37,737 nucleotides of DNA from Candidatus Intestinimonas stercoravium (GCA_019117605.1 DWZK01000077.1:1-37737); one strand, 5' to 3'; shown: positions 24,295 to 33,523, counted from the stretch's first letter. Translations and numbers: made by a program. Notes: generated by a model not told the origin, from the letters alone.

Positions 24295-24360
24295 CCGGCG
24301 TCACACCTCCCGGGGCCGCTGGGCGATGGCCTTCACCGTCTCCGCGAAGGCCGCGCAGGC
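24295..24360. repeat. Duplicated 3' end of eutL (copy 2, within the gene)
   Basis: Partner of 24067-24132; this copy is the real end of eutL plus 6 bp beyond the stop codon. Confidence 0.9.
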
Positions 24361-24954
24361 GGCGTTGCAGGCGGACTGTGTGCCGGTGAGCAGGCCGCCG
24401 CCGAAGTTGGTCTCGCTGGGGGGCTCGAAAAGGGCGGCCAGCCGCACGTCGGCGGCCTTCATGGCCTCGTCCAGGCCCACTACCGCCTCCAGGGGCGGGG
24501 CGATGAGGTAGGCCAGGGCCTCCCCCTCCCGGACCCCTGCCGTCTTGGACAGGTAGGAGCCAGTACGGGAGACGGTGTGGGCGAAGTACACCACCGACCC
24601 GTCCTCATTGGCCTTGTGGAAGCCCACCCCCTCCTCCAGGAAGGCCACCGCCGCCCGCAGGCCGGAGCTCACCTCCGACGGGTCGGGCCCCGCCAGGATG
24701 CCGATGACCTCTCCGGCGTACCGGGTGGAGGCGTTGGCCGCTCCCGCGTAGAGGCTCCGGCCGTAGACCACCTCCACGGCGGCGGCCTTGGTGGCCTCGT
24801 CCAGGGCGCAGTAGGTGGCGTCGTCGCAGTCGGTGGTCAGGATGCCGATGGAGCGGTGCTCCGGCCGCAGGCCCAGCTTCTCCGCCAGGGTCTCGGACAC
24901 GTTCGCGATGGTATGGGTGGCCAGGACCGCCACCCGGATCAGATCTCCCGTCAT
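24301..24954 (-). CDS. eutL: Trimeric shell protein EutL
   Basis: A 217-residue tandem BMC-domain protein. Characteristic blocks are SIGILTTDCDDATYCALDEATK, VEVVYGRSLYAGAA, AHTVSRTGSYLS and PPSETNFGGGLLTGTQSAC. EutL trimers form part of the shell with a gated central pore thought to control passage of ethanolamine or cofactors. The ATG at 24954, ten codons inside the longest frame, is preceded by AAGGAGG. Its final 20 codons are duplicated downstream at 24067-24132, so a partial second EutL tail follows it. EutM is not next to it as in many clostridial loci. Confidence 0.95.
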   Translation of the reverse strand: MTGDLIRVAVLATHTIANVSETLAEKLGLRPEHRSIGILTTDCDDATYCALDEATKAAAVEVVYGRSLYAGAANASTRYAGEVIGILAGPDPSEVSSGLRAAVAFLEEGVGFHKANEDGSVVYFAHTVSRTGSYLSKTAGVREGEALAYLIAPPLEAVVGLDEAMKAADVRLAALFEPPSETNFGGGLLTGTQSACNAACAAFAETVKAIAQRPREV

Positions 24955-24990
24955 GGGCGTACCTCCTTGTCCCGCGGAGCGCATCTCCTC

Positions 24991-25875
24991 TCAGCGCAGG
25001 TCGATGCCGCTCGCCTTCTTCTCCAGCATGGTCTTGATCAGTTCCGCGATGTGGGCCCCCGCCTCCACCGCCGTGGTGCCCTGCCGGTGGATGTTGGAGA
25101 TGACGGTGCGCTTGGACTCGGGGATGCCGATGTGGGCCCCATAGGTCAGGTAGGCGGACATGGACTCCGCCGTCACCAGGCCGGGGCGCTCCCCCACCAG
25201 CATGCACACCACCTGGGCCCCGGTGAGCTCCCCGATGTGGTCGGAGGCCCCCACCCGGCAGTACTTCACGAAGAGGGCCTTCCCCGCCGGGATGCCGAAG
25301 TTTTTCAGCCCCGCCCGGATGGCCTCCAGGCAGTCCATGGCGTTGGCCTCGATGGCCGCCGAGGAGAGGCCGTCTCCCACCACCAGGGCCACCGGCGGAG
25401 CGCTGCCCAGGGCCTCCCGGACGATCTTCTGGCCGGCCTCGTCGAAGCGGCGGCCCTTGTCCGGCCGCGTCAGGTATTCATCCTTGTCCCTGCACAGGGT
25501 CTGCACAGGGATCAGGCCGTGCTCCTCCGCGAAGCCCTCCCGCACATGGGAGAATACCGAGTCCTGGGCCGCCGCGTGGTCGCAGCGCATCCGCAGCATG
25601 GTGGCGGTCTTGTACCGGGCCCCCGCCCGGCCCACCCCCAGCCGCGCCGGGGTCTTGGCCTTCAGGGCCAGGAAGGCGGGGCCGTCGTGGGGGCTCTCCA
25701 CCAGGTACTGCCGCCGCAGGTCCACCTCCGCCAGATCGGGCAGCTCGCCGCCGCCCCCCTCCGGGGCGGGCTCGGTGGGGAAATAGTCCGCCCCCTTCAC
25801 CTGGGGCGTGGGGGCCTGGCCCATCAGGTCGGCCACCATCCGCTCCACCAGGGCCCGCAGTTCCAGTTCGTTCAC
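24991..25875 (-). CDS. eutC: Ethanolamine ammonia-lyase small subunit
   Basis: A 294-residue EutC. With EutB it forms the adenosylcobalamin-dependent lyase that splits ethanolamine into acetaldehyde and ammonia. The catalytic-core blocks are clear: RLGVGRAGARYKT, LRMRCDHAAAQDSV, CRDKDEYLTRPD, and VGDGLSS. The first about 20 residues (NELELRALVERMVADLMGQ) are an amphipathic helix followed by a P/G-rich linker, the expected encapsulation leader of EutC. The start is a GTG at 25875 with AAGGAGG 8 nt upstream. Confidence 0.95.
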   Translation of the reverse strand: MNELELRALVERMVADLMGQAPTPQVKGADYFPTEPAPEGGGGELPDLAEVDLRRQYLVESPHDGPAFLALKAKTPARLGVGRAGARYKTATMLRMRCDHAAAQDSVFSHVREGFAEEHGLIPVQTLCRDKDEYLTRPDKGRRFDEAGQKIVREALGSAPPVALVVGDGLSSAAIEANAMDCLEAIRAGLKNFGIPAGKALFVKYCRVGASDHIGELTGAQVVCMLVGERPGLVTAESMSAYLTYGAHIGIPESKRTVISNIHRQGTTAVEAGAHIAELIKTMLEKKASGIDLR

Positions 25876-25912
25876 TTATGAGACCTCCTTTTGGGCATCA
25901 CAGCCATCTCCG

Positions 25913-27277
25913 TCACGCCAGCAGTATCGATCCGTCCCCCGCCAGGGGGGTGAGCTTCCCGTCCGAGACGAAGCCCATCTTCTCCAGCCACGCCTGGAAG
26001 GGCGGGATGGCGGTGAGGCCGAAGAGCTCCCGGAGGGCGGCGGTCTCGTGATAGCCGGTGGTCTGGTAATTGAGCATCACGTCGTCCCCGTGGGGGATGC
26101 CCATGAAGTAGTTGCACCCCGCGGCGGTGAGGAGGACGGCCAGGTCCTCGATGTCGTTCTGGTCTGCCTTCATGTGGTTGGTATAGCAGGCGTCGCAGCC
26201 CATGGGGATGCCGGTGAGCTTGCCCATGAAGTGGTCCTCCAGCCCCGCCCGGATCACCTGCTTGGCGTCGTAGAGGTACTCCGGCCCGATGAAGCCCACC
26301 ACCGTGTTCACCAGGAAGGGCTCGAAGTGCCGGGCGAAGCCGTAGCACCGGGCCTCCATGGTCACCTGGTCCCAGCCGTTGTGGGCCTCGGAGGAGAGCT
26401 CGGAGCCCTGCCCGGTCTCGAAGTAGAGCACGTTGGGCCCGGTGGCCGTCCCCTCCCGGAGGGCCAGCTCTTTGGCCTCCCGGATGGTGTCCGCCGTGAA
26501 GCCGAAGGCCTCGTTCCCCTTCTGGCTGCCCGCGATGGACTGGAAGATCAGGTCGGTGGGCGCCCCCTTCCGGATGCACTCCATCTGGGTGGTCACATGG
26601 GCCAGCACGCAGGTCTGGGTGGGGATGCCCCACTTCTCCTTCACGTCCCGGAACCGCTCCAGCACCCGGGTGACGCTCTCCACGCTGTCATCCACCGGGT
26701 TGAGGCCCAGCACCGCGTCCCCCGCTCCGAAGGTGAGCCCCTCCAGCAGAGAGGCCAGGATGCCGTCCGGGTCGTCGGTGGGGTGGTTGGGCTGGAGCCG
26801 GGCGGACAGGGTCCCCGGCAGGCCGATGGTGGTGTTGCAGGTGGCGGTGACCCGCAGCTTCTTGGCCGCGTAGACCAGGTCCAAGTTGCTCATGAGCTTG
26901 GCCACCGCCGCCACCATCTCGCTGGTGAGCCCCCGGGACAGGCGGCGCACCGCCGGGCCGTCGTTGGCCTCGTCCAGCAGCCACTCCCGCAGCTCGGCCA
27001 CGGTCCAGTTCCGGATCTCTCCGTAGATCTTCTCATTGACCCCGTCCTGGATGATGCGGGTCACCTCGTCGCTCTCATAGGGCACGGCGGGGCTGTTGCG
27101 CAGGTCGGCCAGGGTGAGCTGTGCCAGCACCGCCTTGGCCGCCACCCGCTCGGCGGCGGTCTCCGCCCCGATGCCCGCCAGCCGGTCCCCCGACTTCTCC
27201 TCATTGGCCTTGGCCATGACCTCCCGGACCGTGTGGAAGTCGTAGACATGGCCCAGCAGCTTGGTCTTCAGGATCAT
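25913..27277 (-). CDS. eutB: Ethanolamine ammonia-lyase large subunit
   Basis: A 454-residue TIM-barrel EutB with long conserved runs, for example TATCNTTIGLPGTLSARLQPNHP, FGAGDAVLGLNPVDDS, FETGQGSELSS and MGCDACYTNHMKADQND. It supplies the active site of ethanolamine ammonia-lyase, with EutC binding the cofactor. Its ATG overlaps the eutA stop as ATGA (27274-27277), with GGAGGAG before it, so translation is coupled to EutA. Length and all core regions match the family; nothing is missing. Confidence 0.97.
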   Translation of the reverse strand: MILKTKLLGHVYDFHTVREVMAKANEEKSGDRLAGIGAETAAERVAAKAVLAQLTLADLRNSPAVPYESDEVTRIIQDGVNEKIYGEIRNWTVAELREWLLDEANDGPAVRRLSRGLTSEMVAAVAKLMSNLDLVYAAKKLRVTATCNTTIGLPGTLSARLQPNHPTDDPDGILASLLEGLTFGAGDAVLGLNPVDDSVESVTRVLERFRDVKEKWGIPTQTCVLAHVTTQMECIRKGAPTDLIFQSIAGSQKGNEAFGFTADTIREAKELALREGTATGPNVLYFETGQGSELSSEAHNGWDQVTMEARCYGFARHFEPFLVNTVVGFIGPEYLYDAKQVIRAGLEDHFMGKLTGIPMGCDACYTNHMKADQNDIEDLAVLLTAAGCNYFMGIPHGDDVMLNYQTTGYHETAALRELFGLTAIPPFQAWLEKMGFVSDGKLTPLAGDGSILLA

Positions 27278-28680
27278 CGCGTCTCCTCCTCGTCCCGGGC
27301 GGGGGCTCCCCCGCCCTGATGTGTTTTTTGGAAGGCCAGGGTCTTCACCACCACCGGCAGCACGGTCCCCCCGGCCACAGGGGCGCCGATGTCGATGTAG
27401 TCCCCGTTGTCCACCGACACCCCGTCCAGACACAGCAGGGGCCCCGTGCCCCCCATGGCCTGGCCCAGGGCCTTGGCCATGTCCCGCTCCAGCACCACCA
27501 CGGGGACCAGGCCCGCCGCCTCCAGGGGAGCGAGCCCCTCACGCACCGCGGCGGCCAGCTCCCTGACCCGCCGGTAGGGGGGCGAGACCTCCCCCTTCAG
27601 GGCCAGGGCCGTCTGGACCAGCCCGCCCTCATCGGCATACCACTTCAGCTTCCGCCGGATGGCCGCCGCCAGGGCCTCCGGGTCCCCCCGCTCCTCCTCC
27701 GGCCCCAGCCGGAGGACGGGCAGGCTTTTCAGCGGGAACGCCACCTCCCGGTAGAAGATGGTGGAGCCGGACACCTCCACCGAGTGGGCCCCCGCCCCGA
27801 TCACCGTGGCCCGGATGGTCTCCGCCCCGGGCATCAGCCGGAGCCCCTCCCGCTCCAGCCGCCGCCGGATCGCGGGGCCCAGCAGCGGGCCTATATCCCC
27901 ATAGGCCCTCCAGTCCGCCGGCGGGTCCCACATACAGTCGGCCACGCCCCCTGAGAAGGAGAGGGCCGCCACGCCCTCCGGGACCGCCCGGGCCAGCCCC
28001 TCCGCCAGGGCCTCCACCACCGGGGCCAGGCTCTCCGGGGACGCCCGGCGGCCGGGGGACACGGCGTCCAGGAGGGCGGGGCCCATCCACTCCGCCAGCG
28101 CGGGAGAGCGGTAGGTCACCGTCCCATCGGGCCCCACCTTCACGAGGCGCCCGCCGATGTCCAGGCAGCCGGTCTCCAGGAGGGCTCCACAGTCGAAGAG
28201 GGCTGTGTTGGAGGTGCCGCCGCCGATATCGATGTGTAATATCCTGCATCGATGCTCCTCTGCGTATCGGTCCGCCCCCGCCCCCCGGGCGGCCAGGATG
28301 GACTCCAGGTCCGGCCCGGCGGTGGCCACCACGAAATCTCCGGCGAAGTCGGAGAGGGCGGCGAGCACCTCCCGGGCGTTCTCCTTCCGGGCGGTCTCCC
28401 CGGTGATGATCACCGCCCCCGTCTCCACCTGTCCCCGCTCCAGCCCCGCCTTCCGGTACTCCGCCGCCACGATGTCCCGGACCTCCTGGGCGTCGATCCT
28501 GGTGTCCGACAGGAGGGGGGTGAAGTGGATGCCGCTGCGGTAGACCACCTCCCGCCCGGCGATCTCCACCCGGGGGACGGAGAAGGGGGTGGCCCTGTTC
28601 TCCAGGGTCAGCCGGGAGGCCACCAGCTGGGTGGTGGACGTGCCGATGTCGATGCCCACCGACAAGAGCGTCTCTCTCAT
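27274..28680 (-). CDS. eutA: Ethanolamine ammonia-lyase reactivase EutA
   Basis: A 468-residue actin-like ATPase. The phosphate-binding signatures SVGIDIGTSTTQ near the N-terminus and HIDIGGGTSNTALF in the middle are intact, and AHSVEVSGSTIFY is characteristic of EutA. It removes damaged cobalamin from EutBC so that fresh adenosylcobalamin can bind, using ATP. The ATG at 28680 overlaps the stop of the upstream gene as ATGA, and its own stop overlaps eutB the same way. The frame is open upstream inside eutG, but that part is not EutA. Confidence 0.94.
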   Translation of the reverse strand: MRETLLSVGIDIGTSTTQLVASRLTLENRATPFSVPRVEIAGREVVYRSGIHFTPLLSDTRIDAQEVRDIVAAEYRKAGLERGQVETGAVIITGETARKENAREVLAALSDFAGDFVVATAGPDLESILAARGAGADRYAEEHRCRILHIDIGGGTSNTALFDCGALLETGCLDIGGRLVKVGPDGTVTYRSPALAEWMGPALLDAVSPGRRASPESLAPVVEALAEGLARAVPEGVAALSFSGGVADCMWDPPADWRAYGDIGPLLGPAIRRRLEREGLRLMPGAETIRATVIGAGAHSVEVSGSTIFYREVAFPLKSLPVLRLGPEEERGDPEALAAAIRRKLKWYADEGGLVQTALALKGEVSPPYRRVRELAAAVREGLAPLEAAGLVPVVVLERDMAKALGQAMGGTGPLLCLDGVSVDNGDYIDIGAPVAGGTVLPVVVKTLAFQKTHQGGGAPARDEEETR

Positions 28681-29765
28681 CCCCCCGCCGCCTCCTCTAT
28701 CAGCCGTTCCACATCCTGCGCCGAAGGGGTCCGGGGATCTCCGGCGGCGCAGGGGTCCGCCAGGGCGTCGGCGGCCACCTGGGGCAGGGCCGCCCGGAGC
28801 TCCTCCGCCGGTATGGGCAGGCCGCCCTCGATGCCCAGCCCCGCCCGCAGGCGGACCAGGGCCGCCGCCAGGGCCCTGGGGGACCCGGCCAGACCGCAGG
28901 CCCGGGCCAGCCGTCCGTAGCGGGCGGCTGTCTGCTCCCCTCCGGCGGCGTTGAAGGCGATCACATGGGGCAGCAGCACCCCGTTGAGCCGCCCGTGGGG
29001 GACGTGGAAGCGCCCGCCCAGGGCGTGGGCGGCGGCGTGGCAGAGGCCCAGCCCCGCGGCCTGGAAGGCCATCCCCGCCATACAGGAGCACAGCAGCATC
29101 TCCCCCTTGGCCTCCAGGTCCCCTCCGTAGGCCCGGGGGAGGCTCCGCCAGGCCAGGGCAAAGGCCTTCTCCGCCAGGGCGTCGCTGAAGGGGCTGGCCC
29201 CCCGGGCCACATAGGCCTCCGCCGCATGGGTGAGCACGTCCATGCCCGTGTCGGCGGTGACCCGGGGCGGGACCCCCTCCAGGGGCCCGGGGTCCAGGAT
29301 GGCCGCCTGGGGGATGAGCCCCTCCTCGATGAGGGGGATCTTCACCCCCCGCTGTCTGTCGGTGAGCACGGCGAAGGCGGTGACCTCGCTGCCCGTCCCC
29401 GCGGTGGTGGGGATGCACCAGAGGGGCGGGCGCTCTGCCGGAGCGGCTCCGGCGGCCCACACCATGCCCTTGGCGCAGTCCATGGGGGACCCGCCGCCGA
29501 AGGCCACCACCGCGTCGGGCCGGAAGGCCCGCAGGGCGGCCACCCCCCTGGCCACCAGCTCCAGGGAGGGGTCCGGCTCCACCTGGCTGAACACCTCCAC
29601 CGGCCCGGTGAGCCGGGACAGCACCCGGTCCAGGAGCCCGGAGGAGGCCAGGAAGGAGTCGGTCACCACCAGTACCCGCCGCCCGGCCAGTGCCTCCAGG
29701 GCCGCCAGGGCGTCCCCGCCGAAGTAGATGCGCGGCCCGATCGAAAAGGTCTGCACCCTCTCCAC
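28677..29765 (-). CDS. eutG: Iron-containing alcohol dehydrogenase EutG
   Basis: A 362-residue class III (iron) alcohol dehydrogenase. Nucleotide binding is at AFGGGSPMDCAKG. Metal-ligand residues lie in TADTGMDVLTHAAEAY, LCHAAAHALGG and HVPHGRLNGVLLPHV. In eut operons EutG reduces acetaldehyde to ethanol and regenerates NAD+ inside the compartment. The start is set at the GTG at 29765 (preceded by AGAGGAAAGGCG), because the longer frame would run through the terminator at 29821-29863. It is the first gene of the operon. No encapsulation helix is apparent. Confidence 0.88.
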   Translation of the reverse strand: MERVQTFSIGPRIYFGGDALAALEALAGRRVLVVTDSFLASSGLLDRVLSRLTGPVEVFSQVEPDPSLELVARGVAALRAFRPDAVVAFGGGSPMDCAKGMVWAAGAAPAERPPLWCIPTTAGTGSEVTAFAVLTDRQRGVKIPLIEEGLIPQAAILDPGPLEGVPPRVTADTGMDVLTHAAEAYVARGASPFSDALAEKAFALAWRSLPRAYGGDLEAKGEMLLCSCMAGMAFQAAGLGLCHAAAHALGGRFHVPHGRLNGVLLPHVIAFNAAGGEQTAARYGRLARACGLAGSPRALAAALVRLRAGLGIEGGLPIPAEELRAALPQVAADALADPCAAGDPRTPSAQDVERLIEEAAGG

Positions 29766-29820
29766 CGCCTTTCCTCTGTACGATCTCTTGGTCTGATAGT
29801 GGTAGTATGGCGGAAATGGC

Positions 29821-29863
29821 AAAAAATATGACCCCATCTGAAAAGATCCAGATGGGGTCATAT
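29821..29863 (-). terminator. Terminator between phoR and the eut operon
   Basis: On the minus strand: a perfect 15-bp stem (ATATGACCCCATCTG, 8-nt loop, complement) followed by six T residues. It ends pst-pho transcription just before eutG, or could serve as a leader attenuator. Upstream hairpin 29881-29898 (GGGCCC, hexaloop ACAGCC on the minus strand, GGGCCC) also lies in this gap. Between terminator and eutG only a weak promoter (TTGCCA-N18-TATCAG) is visible. Confidence 0.9.
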
Positions 29864-29917
29864 CTTTCATGCTCTGGGGAGGGCCCGGCTGTGGGCCCGG
29901 ATGGCGGGAGATCCCCG

Positions 29918-31180
29918 CTATTTGGCGGCCTCCAGCTCCACGGTGAAGGTGGTGCCCTTCCCGGGAACGCTGTCCAGATAGATCTTACCGCCGTAGACCA
30001 ATACGATGTGCTTGACGATCGACAGGCCCAGGCCGGTGCCGCCGGTCTTGCGGGCCCGGCCCTTGTCCACCCGGTAGAACCGCTCGAAGATCCGCTCCTG
30101 GCACTCCTCGGGGATGCCGATGCCCGTATCCGACACCCGGATGGTGACCTTGCCGCCGGCGGGCTCCACCGACACGTCGACCCGGCCGCCGGGCTCGTTG
30201 TACTTGATGCCGTTCTCTATCAGATTGGTGAGCAGCTCCCGGAGCCGGGCGGGGGCCATGGCCACCACGCCGCCGCTGCCGGTGATGTTCACCGAGATGC
30301 CGCCCTGTTCCGCCGCCTGTTTCAGGGCCTCCCGGCTCTCCTCGGCCACCTGGCGCACGTCCGCCCGGTCCTCCGGCTGAGGGATCATCACCGATTCCAG
30401 CTCAGAGATCTTCAGCACGTCGTTGATGAGCTCGATGAGCCGGTCCACCTCCACTCCGATCATGGTGATGAAGCGCTTCTGGTCCTCAGGGTCCCGGACC
30501 ATGCCGGAGGAGAGCATATCGGTGAAGCCCTTGATGCTGGTGAGGGGGGTCTTGAGCTCGTGGGAGACGTTGGCTGCGAACTCGCTGCGGGCGGACTGGA
30601 GCTTCTCGCCCTCCTGCTCCAGCTCCTCCTCCCTCCGTTCCAGAGGCTTGGCGGTCCGCTGAGCCAGCTTGTGGGCCAGGAGCAGGGTGAGGGCCAGGGC
30701 CACCGCCGCCGCCACCGCGAAGCCCGCCAGGCCCTGCAGCACCAGACTGTTCACTGAGGAGATAGGCATGGCCATGCGCCCGATGTTCCCGTCGGTGAAA
30801 CGTTTCGCCTCATACAGGAGCTGCTCGCCGGTGGTCTCGCTCCTCCGGTTCGCCTCTCCCCAGCCTGTCTCCAGTGCCTGCTGCACCTCAGGGCGGTCGG
30901 CGTGGTTCTCCTCCACCTCCCCGTGGGTATCCGCCAGGACAGTGCCGTCGGGGGCGATGATGGTCAGCCGCTTGTCCGGCGCGGCGGTCTGGAGCTGACG
31001 GCTCCAGGCCGCCGCATCGGTATAGTAGTTCTGGGCGTCCATCAGGTCCAACAGCTCCACCAGGGTCTGCCGGGCAGAGGCGACTTCCCGCTGCCGGTAG
31101 GTCCACACGCCGAAAAGGCTGGAGATGGCGATGCCCAGGGCCGCGATGAGGAAGATATAGATGGTCAGTCGTCTTTTCAT
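29918..31180 (-). CDS. phoR: Phosphate-sensing histidine kinase PhoR
   Basis: A 420-residue kinase: TM1 (about 6-26), a short extracytoplasmic loop, TM2 (about 148-170), a linker with a coiled coil, HisKA with His207 in FAANVSHELKTPLTS, and a HATPase domain with NLIENGIKYN, DTGIGIPEE and GGTGLGLS. There is no clear PAS domain, unlike the Bacillus enzyme. Together with PhoB and the pst operon it senses low phosphate through PstSCAB and PhoU. The ATG at 31180 has GGAGGGG about 12 nt upstream; an ATG seven codons earlier lacks any ribosome binding site. Last gene of the pst-pho operon. Confidence 0.92.
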   Translation of the reverse strand: MKRRLTIYIFLIAALGIAISSLFGVWTYRQREVASARQTLVELLDLMDAQNYYTDAAAWSRQLQTAAPDKRLTIIAPDGTVLADTHGEVEENHADRPEVQQALETGWGEANRRSETTGEQLLYEAKRFTDGNIGRMAMPISSVNSLVLQGLAGFAVAAAVALALTLLLAHKLAQRTAKPLERREEELEQEGEKLQSARSEFAANVSHELKTPLTSIKGFTDMLSSGMVRDPEDQKRFITMIGVEVDRLIELINDVLKISELESVMIPQPEDRADVRQVAEESREALKQAAEQGGISVNITGSGGVVAMAPARLRELLTNLIENGIKYNEPGGRVDVSVEPAGGKVTIRVSDTGIGIPEECQERIFERFYRVDKGRARKTGGTGLGLSIVKHIVLVYGGKIYLDSVPGKGTTFTVELEAAK

Positions 31181-31227
31181 CTTGATATGAGGCCCCTCCA
31201 TTCCACAGGGTATGTCTGGTCACGGTG

Positions 31228-31251
31228 CCCGGGGCGCCCCTGCGCCCCGGG
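31228..31251. other. Hairpin in the phoB-phoR gap
   Basis: A 10-bp perfect stem (CCCGGGGCGC, loop CCCT, GCGCCCCGGG) without a T-tract, in the 93-bp gap between phoB and phoR. Probably an mRNA-processing or expression-balancing element; the role is inferred. Confidence 0.4.
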
Positions 31252-31273
31252 ATGTGCTTTGCGCATCTCGGGC

Positions 31274-31942
31274 TCAGGCCATCTTGTAGCCGACCCCCCG
31301 GACGGTCTGTATGTACCCCTCGCCCAGCTTCTGGCGCAGGGTCTTCACATGCATATCCACGGTGCGGGTCTCGCCGGCGAAGTTATAGTCCCACACGGCC
31401 TGGAGGATGTCATCCCGGCTAAGGACCATGCCCCGGCGGGAGGCCAGGAGCTTCAGCAGCTCGAACTCCTTGTAGGTGAGCTCCACCGGCACCCCTGCCT
31501 TGCGCACTTCCCGGGCTGCCGGGTCGATCTCCAGGTCGCCGCAGATGATGACCTCCTCGGTCTTGTTCCGCCCCGTCCTGCGGAGCAGAGCCTTCACCCT
31601 GGCCTGGAGCTCCATGATGCCGAAGGGCTTGACCACATAGTCGTCCGCCCCGCTCTCCAGCCCCTTCACCTTGTCCATCTCGGAGGTGCGGGCGGTGAGC
31701 ATCAGAGTGGGCACGTCCTTCAGGGCGGGGTCTGAGCGGATGCGGCGCAAGATCTCCAGCCCGTCCATGCCGGGCAGCATGATATCCAGTATGAACAGAG
31801 AGGGCACCTGCTCCCTCTCCGCCTCGAAGTAGGCCTCTCCGGATTCATAGCTCTCCACATGATAGCCTACGGAACGAAAATAGTAGCGGAGCATCTCCCG
31901 GATGCTCTCGTCATCCTCTACGATGACAATGGTCTCTGCCAT
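31274..31942 (-). CDS. phoB: Phosphate regulon response regulator PhoB
   Basis: A 222-residue OmpR-family regulator: receiver domain with VIVEDDE, phospho-acceptor Asp53 in FILDIMLPG and KPFG, then a winged-helix domain ending RGVGYKMA. Its partner PhoR and the pst genes identify it. It would bind the TTTACA repeats upstream of pstS. The ATG at 31942 has AGGAGG 10 nt upstream. It is distinct from WalR (4961-5671) in the same family. Confidence 0.92.
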   Translation of the reverse strand: MAETIVIVEDDESIREMLRYYFRSVGYHVESYESGEAYFEAEREQVPSLFILDIMLPGMDGLEILRRIRSDPALKDVPTLMLTARTSEMDKVKGLESGADDYVVKPFGIMELQARVKALLRRTGRNKTEEVIICGDLEIDPAAREVRKAGVPVELTYKEFELLKLLASRRGMVLSRDDILQAVWDYNFAGETRTVDMHVKTLRQKLGEGYIQTVRGVGYKMA

Positions 31943-32018
31943 ATGGTCTCTTCCTCCTGTATGTCCCTCCGGCGGATCCCGGACCGCCCGGGATGGCGCG
32001 CCGTCAGGGAACAGATAC

Positions 32019-32059
32019 GCTCTATGGGCGGGCGGCCCGAGGCCGCCCGCCCATAGAGC
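32019..32059. other. 19-bp hairpin in the phoU-phoB gap
   Basis: A perfect 19-bp stem (arms 32019-32037 and 32041-32059, starting GCTCTATGGGCGGGCGG) with a CGA loop, no T-tract on the minus strand. It lies downstream of phoU and before phoB, and may lower read-through or protect the upstream mRNA. Confidence 0.55.
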
Positions 32060-32103
32060 TGCTCCTCTCTTTCGCAAGGAGCCAGGTCTATGCCCGCCCT
32101 GTC

Positions 32104-32745
32104 TTACTGGAGCTCCCCCGTGACGCAGAAGATGGCCCACTGGGCGATATTGACGGCGTGGTCGGCCACCCGCTCCAGGTACTTGGCGATGATGATGAAA
32201 TCGATGGAGCTGTCCGCCTCATCTTTGTTCTCGGCCACCTCTTCGATGAGCTCCCGCTTCACCTGACTGAAGAGCTCATCCACCTCGTCGTCCAGATTGA
32301 CCACGGCGTGGGCGCTCTCCACGTCCCGGCTGGTATAGGCGGCGATGGCCTGCCGCACCATGAGCCCCGCCTTGCAGGACATGACGCCGATGTCCTGGGG
32401 CACCTTCACCACCCCCTGCCCGGAGAGCAGGAGGGAGATCTCGGCGATGTTGGCGGCCTGGTCCCCGATACGCTGGAGGTCGGTGACCATCTTCATGGCC
32501 GCGGAGATGGCCCGCAGGTCCCGGGCCACAGGCTGCTGCCGCAGCAGGAGCTGGAGGCAGCGGTTCTCGATGTCCCGCTCCATCTGGTCCATGGAGGCGG
32601 TCATCTCGATGGCGGCCTTTGCCGCCGCCTCGTCCTCGGAGGAGAGGCTCTCGGTGACCACGTCGATGGCGTCCTGGGCGGTGCGGGCCATGGCGGTGAG
32701 CTCCTCGTTGAGCTCCAGGAGCTCTGCGTCAAAGGTCTTTCTCAT
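32104..32745 (-). CDS. phoU: Phosphate transport regulator PhoU
   Basis: A 213-residue, all-helical PhoU with two repeated three-helix modules: MRKTFDAELLELN at the start, then DLRAISAAMKMVTDLQRIGDQAANIAE and later IIIAKYLERVADHAVNIAQW, which carry the family's metal-binding E/D-x3-D patterns. PhoU restrains PhoR and phosphate uptake when phosphate is plentiful. The ATG at 32745 follows the pstB stop by 4 bp. Its ribosome binding site lies in the pstB end. Confidence 0.95.
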   Translation of the reverse strand: MRKTFDAELLELNEELTAMARTAQDAIDVVTESLSSEDEAAAKAAIEMTASMDQMERDIENRCLQLLLRQQPVARDLRAISAAMKMVTDLQRIGDQAANIAEISLLLSGQGVVKVPQDIGVMSCKAGLMVRQAIAAYTSRDVESAHAVVNLDDEVDELFSQVKRELIEEVAENKDEADSSIDFIIIAKYLERVADHAVNIAQWAIFCVTGELQ

Positions 32746-32749
32746 GATA

Positions 32750-33511
<762 letters not shown>

Positions 33512-33523
33512 AGCAGGTACTCC

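Noticed and set aside
22445..27319. Long plus-strand frames opposite eutE, eutL, eutC and eutB
   Set aside because: Same reason: antisense to conserved genes, skewed composition and no ribosome binding sites.
29766..29870. Longer eutG start (35 extra codons)
   Set aside because: Those codons cross the terminator hairpin and have no family similarity; the GTG at 29765 has a ribosome binding site.
29830..29880. Second ANTAR hairpin overlapping the terminator before eutG
   Set aside because: AGAGCA and AAAGAU have A1 and G4, but their flanks do not form a stem of more than three pairs.
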